Positions 23,074-34,319 are shown, counted from the first letter of the stretch. The stretch: DNA of 64,000 bases from Molanna angustata (GCA_963576475.1 OY754981.1:27442132-27506131); one strand, 5' to 3'. A program made the numbers and translations. Notes: generated from the letters alone by a model not told the origin.

Positions 23074-23459
23074 CCCCTATTCAGTAACTATTGTAACTAA
23101 AATAGGAACGTTCTAAAATTGTAGATTTTAGATTTAAGGTCTTATTTCAGCGTTATTAAACATCAAATTGAACTAAATGCAATAGGAACCTACTTATATT
23201 GGCCGGAACGTTCTTAAAAAGTGACTGAATTATATGTATTTTGAATAATTATTAAAATATCATACTTTTCATAATTATTCATAATACGTCTGATTCAGTA
23301 ACTTTTTAAGAACGTTCCGACCAAAATAGGTACGTCCCTATTCCATTTAACCCAATTGTATATTTTATAACGCTGAAATAAGATCTTAAATCTAAAATCT
23401 GCAATTTTAGAACGTTCCTATTTTAGTTTCGATAGTTACTGAATAGGGGATAGTTTCCG
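23074..23459. mobile_element. foldback (MITE-like) element upstream of MCPH1
   Basis: The ends CCCCTATTCAGTAACTATTG and the inverse CCCCTATTCAGTAACTATCG are followed by matching AAAATAGGAACGTTCTAAAA arms. A second inner pair (GGAACGTTCTTAAAAAGTGA / inverse) surrounds a short AT spacer. The whole 386 bases can form one hairpin. A diverged fragment of the same family is seen at about 62320-62420. Confidence 0.7.
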
Positions 23460-23689
23460 GCAAATAGCTTGAGAATTTTCGTCATGGAGAGGGGGTAGTT
23501 TGAATTTATACCAACCAACTAAAAAACAAACTTGCCCTTTGTGCAGCCCAAGTGATTTGCCAAAAAATATAGAAATCAGTGCATTTGAAAACGTTTTCGG
23601 TAAGTATCATGAAAAAAAAAAATAATATTGGCACCAAAAAATGACACAATTTAAATAACTGTCGTTTTCTTGCGCACACACAATATTTT

Positions 23690-24109
23690 TTTTACAGCCA
23701 TGAGCGTGCTGATGAACCTTTAATGCCGGAATGGACCGCCGTCGATAGGTGGAGGTGAAAGCGTATCGGCGAAAGCATCCTCGGATCCCACATGCCGGTT
23801 GAGTGGCTGCGTCAGAAGTGAAAGGCGGCGAGGCTAGTCTCAAGGAGGTGCAGACCGTTGTTTCAGGGTCCAGCGCGACTCAACAGCGTTTGGAGCACTT
23901 TTCAAAGTCAGTTTTCGCCACGATCCAGGAAGGCGGCTTTCGCCAAATGGTGTTGCGTGGATCCATTTCGGCACTCCAGGTGTTTCGTCCACGGCTGCCG
24001 ATGTGGAGAGAGCTAGACCGATATATTCAGATATGGTTTGGAGCTGTCCTGGTTACAAGGAATGCGGATATCAATTCCTCGGCCGTTCGGAGAGTGCTGT
24101 CCGTGTCGA
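23690..24109. other. GC-richer segment of unknown origin
   Basis: The base composition differs from the flanks and long open frames exist on both strands (for example plus 23803 to beyond 24110), but none shows a domain I recognise. TTTTTTTACAG at about 23697 looks like a splice acceptor. The plus frame runs on into antisense RTE sequence, which argues against it being a gene. It may be a piece of a mobile element or an isolated exon. Confidence 0.3.
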
Positions 24110-24225
24110 CACCTCCCTCATTTTTTCTCCTCATGTGGCTAAACCATCTCAATGTGTTCACATTCGTTCCATTAATGAGATTATTTTTCATCTTACATTA
24201 TTTTCAATCAAACTGTCTGAGTTTA
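24110..24225 (-). mobile_element. RTE LINE fragment
   Basis: The minus reading gives VNTLRWFSHMRRKNE, the same segment as VNTLRWFGHLGRMNEE in the adjacent RTE copy. It is a short, diverged second copy of the RTE C-terminal region. Confidence 0.55.
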
Positions 24226-24270
24226 TATTACAAAACCAATGTGAAATCTGTAAAAGAATACATACATACA

Positions 24271-24647
24271 TACATACCATCACGCCATAGCCCTCACGGG
24301 GTAGGCAGAGAGAACCGAACGCCACATTTTTCTATCTTGACACACATTCATCGCCTCATCAACATTCATACATCGTCTTATACATGTTCGTCTGTTGTTC
24401 ATGCTTCTTACATTTCCATCTTTCAAAATATCGTTTACATGGTCGTGCCATCCTTTTCTTGGGCGCCCGCGACCTCTTATTCCGTTCCTGTCAGCTTTGT
24501 ATATTTTCTTCGTCAGGCGTTCTTCGTTCATTCTCCCCAAGTGGCCAAACCATCTCAATGTGTTAACTTTCATTCTGTTAATTACATCTTTCTTTATCTT
24601 ACATTCTTTCCTTGTATCTTCATTCCGAACTCTATCATACATCGTTC
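24271..24647 (-). mobile_element. RTE-type LINE, 3' portion (split by LTR element)
   Basis: The minus frame from 24642 encodes the RTE C terminus (LRWFGHLGRMNEERLTKKIY, RGRGRPRKGWHDHV, DRKMWRSVLSAYPV) and a stop, followed on that strand by a (ATGT)n tail, the characteristic RTE 3' end. The 5'-ward part of the same element resumes at 29604. The gypsy-type element lies between the two. Confidence 0.8.
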
Positions 24648-25604
24648 TGATACCGGCCGGTCAGTCGTCACGAGTGACGTGAGCGAGAGAAATCCGACGC
24701 CCCTATATGACGTGCGAGTATTTTCGGGTACCTACCCAAAATACCGCGGGAACCATCATTAATTTTTGGGGAAATATTTTTTTTATTACTTGGGATATTT
24801 TTATTTATGAAATGGCAACAGTTTGTCTTGTCAGCTGGGAGAAAAAAAAAAGGCGCGCTGAGTTTGCCGCGTGTTGGAATTTTAATTTTAAAAAAGAGGA
24901 ACGATTCTTTTAACATCAATTTTATTTTTTTTTTCAAAAAGGAAATTTTTTTTTAAAGTCTGGCCGAGCCGCCAGCAGTAGAAATTAATAAATAACTTCT
25001 CGTCTCAAGTCCGGTGCCCCAGAGCCGGCAATAATTTTTATTGTATTTTTTCTACCCAACGAAAGTAAGAAACTCTAACTTGAGCCAAGCCTGGTGCAGC
25101 TGGCTGGGTTTTTCCTGAGACTGTTGCCTTGGCTGAACCGTAGAGGCCTTTGCGCGTTTCGGCGAGTCGCCTGCCAGGGTTTCGTCCGACGGATTCCCTC
25201 GGTCAGGTTGTGCCACCTAGGTGTTTCCATCGGCTCTAAGCTAACTATAAGTTTAAATCTTCTTTGCATACGTTGGGCTGAACACGGACCTTCCCAGTGG
25301 CCGAGGACGTCCACCAACCCGTAGGTCAATGCAGACTACGCCTGGTGGGCTGTCGATCCACCATCATCGACAGGGGTCCAAGCTGGGAGACCACGTCCTC
25401 ACGGTGAGTGGCCTTTAAATGTTCTCTTACCTTGGTCCAGTAGTATTTAACAGTTTATCCGAGGGGAGTGACACGTTGAGACGACGCTTCACGTCGTCCC
25501 TAGCGCTCCACCTAAACTGCACACGTCTACGCTGAGTGCTGTTCGGAGCTGGTCAGCGGCCTTGCCATCTGAGTCTCCGGAAAGCGTGAAGCGAAGGAGT
25601 GTCA
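24648..25604 (+). repeat. 5' LTR of the gypsy-type element
   Basis: TG...CA ends. A CCCTATATGACGTG segment may contain the promoter, and AATTAATAAATAAC near 24985 may be the polyadenylation signal. Confidence 0.85.
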
Positions 25605-27230
25605 GATTGTCTCCCAACAGAGGGGCTTTCCATCCAAACGAGAGAGTTTGGACGAACCAGCGACCCTGAGTGGAACTCTCAGAATGGGCAAATTATAAAT
25701 ATTTTTTATATTAAGTATTGTTACAAGTAGCAATGGAAAACCCATTGTATGCTGGACATTCATAGTAGAGAATGTTATTTTAAATTCATTCTATTTGAAA
25801 TACAAATGTGAAACAATTTATAGGTAAATAATGTTTTATTCTTGTTTTATTGTTATAAATATACTGTTTTACAAATTGAGTATAAGTAAACGATTTTAAA
25901 GTGAATGATTAATAATAAAAGGTACGATTAGCGCTCAGTGCGTCTCAATAATGTGTTTTAACATAGGATATTGTATTATTAAAGGTTTAATATAGATACT
26001 AAATAGTAATCTTGAAGATTAACGGTTTAATATAGATACTAAATGGTTATCTTAAAAAGACAAATATAATGAATGTAACATATGTACGTAATAAAAGTAA
26101 AGCTATCTAGGCTATTGCGTACATATCTAAGAGACTGATATCGAGTCAACGTTGAATGTCAGGTTAAAGAACCATAATGATTTATTAAAATTGAAGCCCA
26201 TTTGCACTGCAAATGTTGGAGTTGTGAATATAATACTCGTTGATCGTTGATCGATGATCGTTGGAATCGCCCATCAGTTGTGGTACTCCGTGATTGTCGA
26301 TTTTGGTTCGATATTGGTCTATTGTAGCTGGCAATAGCTGTCATGAGTGAATTTGGCCGTCACATCAGTGTTGAAGTTAGTTCGAGATATATTGTGTAAT
26401 TGGCCGTAGTTAGATGATTCAGAAGTTGTCCGTCACTGGCAACAGCTGCTTCGGACACACGACAAACGTTGCATTGCAGTTTGTTGTATAAAATAGCTCA
26501 AATTAAATAACGTTGTGCTGGGGCTGAATCAAACTGATTTATATAGTTAGATTTTGACAGTGACAGCGCCAAGCCATAGAGAAAATATTGTCTTCAAAAT
26601 ATTTTTTCTATGAATAATATATATGGCTATCAAAAGTCATACCAAAAAAATATTTTTAAATCGTTCTGAACAAGATCGTTAATTAATTTAACTAAAGAAA
26701 AATATATGGGATAATTAGTGCAAATTCCATTATTTTTATATTGATATTCCTTATTCATAATTTATTACTTATTCATAATTATTTTTTTATTATTGATATT
26801 CGAGTTTGGATTAATTATTACTTATTTATAATTATTTTTTTATTATTGATATTCGAGTTTGGATTAATTATTACTTATTTATAATTATTTTTTTATTATT
26901 GATATTCGTGTTTGGATTATTTGTTATATATTTATAGTTATTTTAAATAATCGATAATTGTGTTTTAAATTATAATTGCTTGTTCTTAATTATTTTAAGG
27001 ATTTATTTTTATTTATTGATTTAATTGTTGATTGTTATTTATAATTATTTTAAGAATTGATTTTATTTATTGCCATTTGTTTATTAATTGAATTAACAAC
27101 TTTTATTTTAATTTTCAACACTCCAGTGTTTATTGATGATTATTTATTGTGTTTTTATCAACGCCGATTTTATTGAGTATATTTAATTGAATGATTTGAT
27201 GTAATTAACTGTTTTGCGGTTATCCCTTAC
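25605..27230. other. AT-rich non-coding interior of the gypsy-type element
   Basis: No gag-like reading is present. It is much more AT-rich than the coding fragment that follows and is probably unrelated filler or a captured sequence. It contains a 53-base tandem repeat at about 26755-26935. Confidence 0.6.
26755..26935 (+). repeat. 53-bp tandem repeat, three copies
   Basis: The phrase TATTCGAGTTTGGATTAATT recurs at exactly 53-base spacing (26801, 26854, then TATTCGTG at 26907). It lies in the interior of the LTR element. Confidence 0.8.
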
Positions 27231-27358
27231 CGGTTCGAACTACCCCGTTCTGAGAGAATCGATTCAGGGCGCGTGGATTTTTTTTTTTTGGACCGGGGGG
27301 GGAGGATATTTTAGGGTCGCTTACGGGTCCGTCGCCAGTAAGGGGATCTCGCCGCCTT

Positions 27359-28427
27359 TTGCTTCCGAAATGTTTGTTGCCGCGCGATCTCCCACCGAGA
27401 GCGGCTCCCGCACGCGGCTTGCGCGAGGAGGTCATTCTCGGTCAGCCATGGCTCACCGAGGAAGAGGCCTGTGTGGACTTTTGTAGAAAATGCGTAAACT
27501 TCGGAAAGAGGGAGCGGACGAGCGTCCACCTGATCCCCGAGCAACCGTGTCCGACTCCGAATTCCGTATCATTGCCATCTTGCAACGATATCCCCACTCT
27601 TCATCGGGACAAGATTCAGAAGGTCTTGGAGGATCTTCATAAAGATTTCCTCCCATTCTATATAGCTCCTGAGTCTCGACCGCTGACGGCTTTTACGACG
27701 CCGGACGGTGCCCGCTACCAGTTTCGGGTGATGCCTTTTGGCTTGGCTGGTGCGCCCTCCGGTTTCCAGAGGACGGTGATGCAAGTGCTAGCAGGATTCG
27801 TTCGCGAATTCTGCATGGTCTACTTGGATGACATTATCGTTTTCTCGGGGACGTGGGAGGAGCACTGCCGTCACCTGCAGTTGGTGCGGGAGCGTCTGGC
27901 GCTGTATGGCCTGCGCTGCGCCCCCGAGAAATGCATTGTTGGAGCGAGTTCCCTCCAGTATTTGGGACACGTGGTTACTGCCACTGGTACTCGTCCCCAA
28001 GAAGTGCACGAGCGCTATTCAAGAAGCACCCGAACCTACAAGCCGCAAGGGAGTACGAAGTTTCCTGGGAACTTGTAACTGGCTCCGGGAATACGTGCCA
28101 TGCTTTGCGGAACTGGTTGCGCCTTTGACGGACTTGCTTCGGCTGAAGAAGCCCTTCAAATGGACAAAGCAAGCATCAGCAGCGATGAAGGCTATTAAGC
28201 AGGCCATGAGTCAGCCACTCCAGCTGACCCGTTCAGACTTTGGCCGAAAATTTTGCCTGCAGACGGACGCCAGTAAGCTGGGAGTCGCGGCCGTACTGTT
28301 TCATCCAAGGGAGGATGGAACACGAGACGTTATCTCCTACGCAAGCTCGCGATTCATTCCCGCTGAGCAGAACTACCACTCAAACGAGCAGGAGGCTCTA
28401 GCGGCCGTCTGGGCGTTAAAGAGATAA
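27359..28427 (+). pseudogene. gypsy pol fragment: protease end, reverse transcriptase, RNase H
   Basis: In order: a protease-end motif (EVILGQPWL, about 27430), a junction that drops the first part of reverse transcriptase, then the palm region with FAPDG-like TTPDGARYQF, MPFGLAGAPSGFQ and the catalytic YLDDI (27821-27835), followed by GHVV. A frameshift near 28005 moves the homology to another frame (TSRKGVRSFLG, then RNase H LQTDASKLGVAAVLF and SNEQEALAAVWALKR). A TAA at 28425-28427 interrupts RNase H, after which homology continues (RPLLEGHHF). The region with the first catalytic Asp of reverse transcriptase is deleted. It is non-functional. Confidence 0.85.
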
Positions 28428-28646
28428 CGCCCATTATTGGAGGGCCACCATTTCACTCCGGACGTCCTAGTGGATTCGGATGACCCACTGGCGGAGCCGA
28501 GCCACATTCCTGCGTAGGCTTCTCGGCACTCGGCCTCGACCTCCGGACATGACCGCCCGCGCAGGGTTTCGCGTTTGCCTAGCCGCTTTCGGGAGGATTG
28601 AGCACGTATCGGGACGATGGGTTTCTCTCGAATTGGAGGTGGCGAT

Positions 28647-29603
28647 TGATACCGGCCGGTCAGTCGTCACGAGTGACGTGAGCGAGAGAAATCCGACGCC
28701 CCTATATGACGTGCGAGTATTTTCGGGTACCTACCCAAAATACCGCGGGAACCATCATTAATTTTTGGGGAAATATTTTTTTTATTACTTGGGATATTTT
28801 TATTTATGAAATGGCAACAGTTTGTCTTGTCAGCTGGGAGAAAAAAAAAAGGCGCGCTGAGTTTGCCGCGTGTTGGAATTTTAATTTTAAAAAAGAGGAA
28901 CGATTCTTTTAACATCAATTTTATTTTTTTTTTCAAAAAGGAAATTTTTTTTTAAAGTCTGGCCGAGCCGCCAGCAGTAGAAATTAATAAATAACTTCTC
29001 GTCTCAAGTCCGGTGCCCCAGAGCCGGCAATAATTTTTATTGTATTTTTTCTACCCAACGAAAGTAAGAAACTCTAACTTGAGCCAAGCCTGGTGCAGCT
29101 GGCTGGGTTTTTCCTGAGACTGTTGCCTTGGCTGAACCGTAGAGGCCTTTGCGCGTTTCGGCGAGTCGCCTGCCAGGGTTTCGTCCGACGGATTCCCTCG
29201 GTCAGGTTGTGCCACCTAGGTGTTTCCATCGGCTCTAAGCTAACTATAAGTTTAAATCTTCTTTGCATACGTTGGGCTGAACACGGACCTTCCCAGTGGC
29301 CGAGGACGTCCACCAACCCGTAGGTCAATGCAGACTACGCCTGGTGGGCTGTCGATCCACCATCATCGACAGGGGTCCAAGCTGGGAGACCACGTCCTCA
29401 CGGTGAGTGGCCTTTAAATGTTCTCTTACCTTGGTCCAGTAGTATTTAACAGTTTATCCGAGGGGAGTGACACGTTGAGACGACGCTTCACGTCGTCCCT
29501 AGCGCTCCACCTAAACTGCACACGTCTACGCTGAGTGCTGTTCGGAGCTGGTCAGCGGCCTTGCCATCTGAGTCTCCGGAAAGCGTGAAGCGAAGGAGTG
29601 TCA
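28647..29603 (+). repeat. 3' LTR of the gypsy-type element
   Basis: Same 957 bases as the 5' LTR at constant offset 3999, with no indels. The preceding GGAGGTGGCGAT is only weakly purine-rich as a polypurine tract. Confidence 0.85.
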
Positions 29604-29949
29604 GTTCTGTTACAAATTCTTCTAAGCGATCTCATTTCAACTGCATTTATTCTGCTTTCGTGCGACTTCTGCCATGTCCAGGTCTCACTTGCATACGTCA
29701 GAGTTGGCACTACGATTGCGTTATGAATGGCAACTTTAGCGTCTCTTGATATGTTGCGATCATTCATAACTGGTCTAAGTGCTCCATTCACTCTGTTTCC
29801 TGCCATAACTCTTCTTTCAATATCCTTATCAGGCCGTCCATTCCGTTGGAACATACTATCCAGATAGACATACTCGTCGACTTGTTCAAGCCATTCATTC
29901 TCTACTTTTATTTGACACACTGTTCTGCTTTCACTCTTTTCAAAGACCT
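29604..29949 (-). mobile_element. RTE-type LINE, upstream portion (5'-truncated)
   Basis: The minus frame shows the RTE reverse transcriptase C-terminal segment: VFEKSES, EQVDEYVYLDSMF, DIERRVMAGNRVNGALR, VPTLTYASETWTWQK and ESRINAVEMRSLRRIC. It continues in frame into the 24642-24280 part once the LTR element and one GTTC copy are discounted. The element begins abruptly near 29949, a 5' truncation typical of LINEs. Confidence 0.8.
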
Positions 29950-30283
29950 GTAAAAGAAGATTTCCAATAAAGGCAATTTATATCGGATTTACGGATAAAG
30001 CACATGAAACAAGGAAAAGAAGATTCGATTGATATTTCAAAGTCTAATTATAAAATCTCTTGTCCAGTTTGTCATAATTCATTTACAAGAACTTCATATT
30101 TTTACACAAACATTAGTTGAAATAAATTTTCTTGAACGAATTGACAGTTGCATTCATATTTTAAAAGAATAACAGAACACTCTCTAGGATGAATTGCCAA
30201 GAACTAAAAAAAAAGATAAGTATATACATATTTCCTTATCACACATGTGGAACACAAACAAGTGGAATTGCAGAGCTACTCAT
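29950..30283. other. AT-rich intergenic DNA
   Basis: No gene. TTGAACGAATTGACAGTTGC at about 30132 faintly resembles the 3' end of the HINE-like repeats. Confidence 0.4.
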
Positions 30284-30294
30284 GACGTTGATAG

Positions 30295-30500
30295 GATAGC
30301 CTAGTCTTCACACCATTTTTTTAAACATAACCTACAAAAGTTTGGTAAAAATACCTATTTAGTCATTTATTTTAAAATTAAGTTACTTTTTTTAAATATA
30401 TAATGCAACTGGCTTACGCCAGTCGCAATTATAACTACAAACAAACCTAACCAACCTATTTTTACCAAACTTTTGTAGGTTAGGTTTACAAAAATGGTGT
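30295..30500. mobile_element. 206-bp inverted-repeat element with 11-12-bp flanking duplication
   Basis: CACACCATTTTTTTAAACAT with ACCTACAAAAGTTTGGTAAA on the left is inverted on the right. Both sides are flanked by the identical GACGTTGATAG (30284-30294 and 30501-30511). The duplication is unusually long for a DNA MITE. Confidence 0.65.
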
Positions 30501-30511
30501 GACGTTGATAG

Positions 30512-31070
30512 AGATCAAAGATATACGTCTATGGAATTACGATATAAGATTCAGAGTTAAGAAATCTATAAGATTAAGATTGTGTTTATTTGTACAAAAA
30601 TTAATGACAACTTCATACGAAACTTTTATTTCTACGAAAATTTATAATAGAATTTAGATTATGGTCCAGTACTGATTTATAGGTTTTTAAAATTAAGACA
30701 AGATAATAAAGTATTAAAAAAATTATATCATGCCAGATTTTGTTATTCATCGTTGTGTGCAATTAATCAGTTAGCTATTCGGAAAGCTAACTAAAAAGAC
30801 CCTTCAACTTCAATAATAAATTGTAGGTACATAATAGTTTTTTTTAGGATACAAGTGACATTTCAAGATGTAAGTAATATTTCGTTGCACATGCGCACTG
30901 AATTTGTTTAGCATTCATATTAAGCACGGAATGATTTTAGCCATTTTAGCTAACTAACGGGACAGCCTCATCGTGAAACAAAGTATTTGTTTACTTCTGG
31001 GAAATTGTATTTTTAATAAGGCAACATTTAATTATGCTATCCCCATCTAGTGGTTGTTGATTGAAGCTTC
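30512..31070. other. AT-rich intergenic DNA
   Basis: Nothing recognised. The region just before 31071 may be the 5' flank of the candidate exon at 31310. Confidence 0.4.
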
Positions 31071-31309
31071 ATGACGTCTCTGGAAAAATATGCCTACGAT
31101 GTGATGAACGACGTTTTCCCTAGTTTTGTGTTGTAGTTTTCAAAATAAAATTACATTGATTCTCAAGCGATTGTTCGAGTTGTTATAAGTGTATTGCGCG
31201 GGTCTATTCTTCTTTATTTACTTTATTTATTTAATAAAAGGTTTTCTAATTCATAAATCTTCAAAAAATCGGTGTTAAGTGGGTCTACCGAAACACACCT
31301 GTAGTTTAT

Positions 31310-31420
31310 ATGTACAATATTTTGGTGGTAATCAGTGAAAAATACTTTGAACCTAACCCTCTTTTACCAAGTGAACTAAAGAAGAATATTATCAATAGCG
31401 GCGTACTGCGTATTACAAAG
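31310..31420 (+). CDS. candidate first coding exon of an unknown gene
   Basis: An ATG opens 37 codons that end exactly at AAG|GTTAGT, a good donor in phase 0. The peptide (MYNILVVISEKYFEPNPLLP and a Lys-rich remainder) has a normal hydrophobic/charged pattern, unlike AT-rich noise. A separate 21-codon frame starts at 31071 (MTSLEKYAYDVMNDVFPSFV) and could be an upstream ORF. I could not find a convincing second exon within the next kilobases, where SINE and LINE-like sequence intervenes, and I do not recognise the protein. Confidence 0.35.
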
Positions 31421-31819
31421 GTTAGTGTTTCGACACTTTTATGTTATGATAACACTATTTAAGTTTGTTCCTGGTGCCTTTATTTTATTTTTAAATATAG
31501 GTTATAATTAATATATTATAACAAGGAAAACGACAGTTTTTTTCTAATATAACCTGTTTAGCAAACATGTGTTTTCATTTATTAGAATGACTATCGTCAA
31601 ATATATATTCATCATATTATCATTCGTTATCACAACATAATAGAAGACGTTGAAAAATATATACGTGTGTCAAGTATGAAAGATTAATAAATGAAAATGC
31701 CAAATTTATTTACATTAGATAAATCAATTGATATGCCATTAAAATCGAGTTATTTAAGTAACGTTGATATTATATTAATTTAATAAAAACATTTCAAGTA
31801 ATTTAGTAACTTTCCAAGG

Positions 31820-32115
31820 TGAGATGAATTATGTTGAGATACATCTCAACAGGGACAATGAAGCAGGGAATCTAGGCATTATTCCATCCTCTTACTTCAT
31901 TATTTCACTCATTCTTTTCCTCCCTATCCTATTTTGTTGAGCTGTTCTGAGCAAATTTAATTTCATTGTTCTACTTTGTGTTTTTTTATGTTATTCTATA
32001 ATTTGTGAAATAATTTTAATTATTAGGTGTACGGAGTTTTATGTACTAAATTTTATGTATGTATACTTTTTATTTTTTTATGTATTCCTGTTTTGTCATA
32101 ATAAATAAATAATGC
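31820..32115 (+). mobile_element. possible LINE 3' end
   Basis: T-rich 3'-UTR-like sequence ends in CATAATAAATAAATAATG, a repeat tail like those of the LINEs at 17-19 kb. No reverse transcriptase is recognisable. Confidence 0.25.
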
Positions 32116-32205
32116 AGTATGTAAATTGGCACATATGTGATCACTTTATAAGCTTGCTAATATATATAGTAAGCATCCAGGAACGAAGTCACTTGTAAAC
32201 AATGT

Positions 32206-32367
32206 TGGGTGAGTGGTGCCAGAGCGGTTAGCGCGCTTGGTTCCAGTGGTCGCGGGTTCGAATCCTGCCGATTTCGTTCACGTATAGCGCAAGCATATGC
32301 TTAATTTAGGGAATGTTGAAGATATATATGTACTTGTTACAAGGACATATTTATCCTTTTTTAAAAA
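32206..32367 (+). repeat. tRNA-derived SINE, family A, copy 5
   Basis: GGTGCCAGAGCGGTTAGCGC (box A), GCGGGTTCGAATCCTGCC (box B, closest to a tRNA consensus), then TTCGTTCACGTATAGCGCAA and the family tail. A deletion removes some bases between the two boxes. Confidence 0.75.
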
Positions 32368-32450
32368 TGACCACTAATTGAATTATTGAATGTAAAATAT
32401 GGAGTCTTTCTTAACACCGGGTTTGAAAATATCGTTATATCAGGAAGGGC

Positions 32451-32753
32451 GTGCAAAGTTTTGGGACAAAGGGCCAGATTCTGAAATTTAAAATTAACGG
32501 AGCGGGGCGCCAGAATCGTGAAATTTTACAAATATGGAGAAATAAATATAACGGTGCCACTATTTTTACGACCGGAATTGGCGGGAAAAGCGTTTTCCTG
32601 CCAAAAAGTGTCTATTTACACGACAAATTTTCTGACGTCTATGTTTTTAGGTCATTTATAACCATAGAAAGCGCAGATAAATCAAAATACAAAAATATTT
32701 ACCTTTGTCATTTTTTCAATGGTCATAAAAATGCATCATGGAAACCAACTTGA
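32451..32753 (+). other. open frame in a repeated segment
   Basis: 100 codons. Part of it (ADKSKYKNIYLCHF) matches a minus-strand frame at 33690-33870 (ADKSSYKNINLCLYF), so the sequence is a repeat present as inverted copies about 1 kb apart. I do not recognise a protein family. It is more likely a mobile-element segment than a gene. Confidence 0.35.
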
Positions 32754-32935
32754 TATCTAGAGAAAGCGGAGAATATACTCGTCCCACGTTGGGACGCGAA
32801 ATTGATATCTAGAGAAGGCGGAGAAAAATACTAGTTCCACGTTGGGACGCGAGATTGATATAAGGAGGCTGGGAAGAAATATATTGGTCCCATGTTGGGA
32901 CGCGAAATTGATAACTAAAGAAGTTGAAAAGCATA
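32753..32935 (+). repeat. ~60-bp tandem repeat, three copies
   Basis: Each unit contains a CCCACGTTGGGACGCG-type palindromic core (CCCAACGTGGG-like) followed by AAATTGATA and an AGAGAA..CGGAGAA purine stretch. Cores lie at about 32783, 32837 and 32891. A similar CCCCACGTTGGGAAAC occurs at about 34933. Confidence 0.7.
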
Positions 32936-33039
32936 ATAAAAATAAACATTAAACTCTGCCCCTGAAAATAAAAATCAAATAAAACATAATCGGCTGCGAT
33001 GTGCCTGAAAAGACAAATACATACAAACACAGGCATGGT

Positions 33040-34210
33040 AAAAATAATATATACATAACTGGAAAGATCCTACCATACTGCTGCCATCGTAACGGGACTG
33101 TAGAGGAAACACTTACACTACATATCACTTTTTAGTATTTAAAAATAACTTAAAACTAGCTTAAATTCACCCCTCGTTGGTTATATGGACCTGAAACACA
33201 CTTATTCACTACTTTATACAATTAGAAAAAAATGCTAAGGCCGTCCGACAGCCCAGCAAACTCGCACTCTCGCACGCGGGTCTCTACAACTACCGACCAA
33301 CCACTGACTCCTACCGAATGACAACTGATCGACTACCGCCGGGCGACCCAGCGCCCGTGGAACATGGAGTAGGGGAGGGGGGGGGTTATACTGAAGAACC
33401 AACCCGTACCACCGGGTGAAAGCCAAAATTCCAGGAATCTGCTTGAGGCATTTTACATTTATTTTCAATAGAAAAGACAATACTTAAATATATGAACAAG
33501 GCCTGGGGGGCCGCTATAATCCGTACTTAGAATTTATAAAAGAAATACATCAGGCCAAAGTAAAATAATGGTTATTGGGTTTCTTTGATATTATAATGCA
33601 TGGAAATATATCGATCACAATACCTATGGAAATATCAAACTTGAAGAAAAAATAAATAATATTGGCATCTTATTACATTTACTTAATTTTATAAATCATT
33701 TTTTCATCGAGATCTACAATTATAACAAAGTATAAACAAAGGTTAATATTTTTATAACTTGATTTATCTGCGTTTTCTGTGGTTATTTTTGGTTTTCGTC
33801 TATGGTTGAGTCGTGTAAATAGTCGTAGCCTAAATATAATTCGTTGTGTAGAAATACTCAAATAAAACAATACAGATTGCCACGCTGCGAAGAATTTTCA
33901 ATTTCCCCTATTTTTTGATAAATATCCCGTAAAAACATCCACGTAGCGAGGTATTTTCATTCTTCTTGTCCTTTTCGATAAATCATGAAGGATATTCCGC
34001 GCAGCGAGGTTATTTCTACAAATTAAGTATTTAGCTGTATTCGTCTCAAAGTAAGAATAATATAAGTTGTTTTTTGACATACACTCAAAAACCTTAAAAC
34101 GAGTTTTATATTTATTTACTTATATAATCGAAGTCTCCGCAAATTTACAGAGTAGTGAAATATTTAAAATGATAGCAACTCCGTAAAACTAAATTCGCCA
34201 GATATTGTCA
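33040..34210. other. mixed intergenic/repeat DNA
   Basis: A GC-richer block at 33235-33420 includes a long G-run. The inverted copy of the 32.6-kb segment lies at 33690-33870 (minus). No gene is supported. The whole 32.45-34.95 kb stretch may be one decayed element. Confidence 0.35.
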
Positions 34211-34319
34211 ACTATTCAAGTTTAATCAACACAAAAACACGTAGTTGTTATGTGAAATGCATAACGCATAACAACATATAACGTATTGTACATAGTTGAA
34301 ACTTTTGTCCTGACATTCA

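Larger units (their letters stand above)
24648..29603 (+). mobile_element. gypsy-type LTR retrotransposon, defective, nested in RTE
   Basis: Two 957-base direct repeats (24648-25604 and 28647-29603) begin TGATACC and end GTGTCA, and I see no difference between them. The 4-base target duplication GTTC flanks the element (24644-24647 and 29604-29607), the length typical of gypsy elements. The interior is about 3.0 kb: 1.6 kb of AT-rich non-coding DNA, then a fragment joining the protease end to reverse transcriptase and part of RNase H. Gag, most of protease, and integrase are absent. No canonical TGG primer-binding site follows the 5' LTR. The insertion is recent (LTR identity) but non-autonomous. 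Confidence 0.9.

Noticed and set aside
23803..24762. 319-codon plus-strand frame
   Set aside because: Its second half is antisense to a clear RTE LINE and enters the gypsy LTR, so it is a chance frame.
25075..25329. 84- and 76-codon frames repeated at 29.1-29.3 kb
   Set aside because: They lie inside the two LTR copies and on opposite strands. LTRs of this type are not expected to encode proteins.
31832..31930. SH3-like reading (GNLGIIPSSYF) after a possible acceptor
   Set aside because: The acceptor has no pyrimidine tract, the frame runs into hydrophobic T-rich sequence, and the segment ends in a LINE-like tail.
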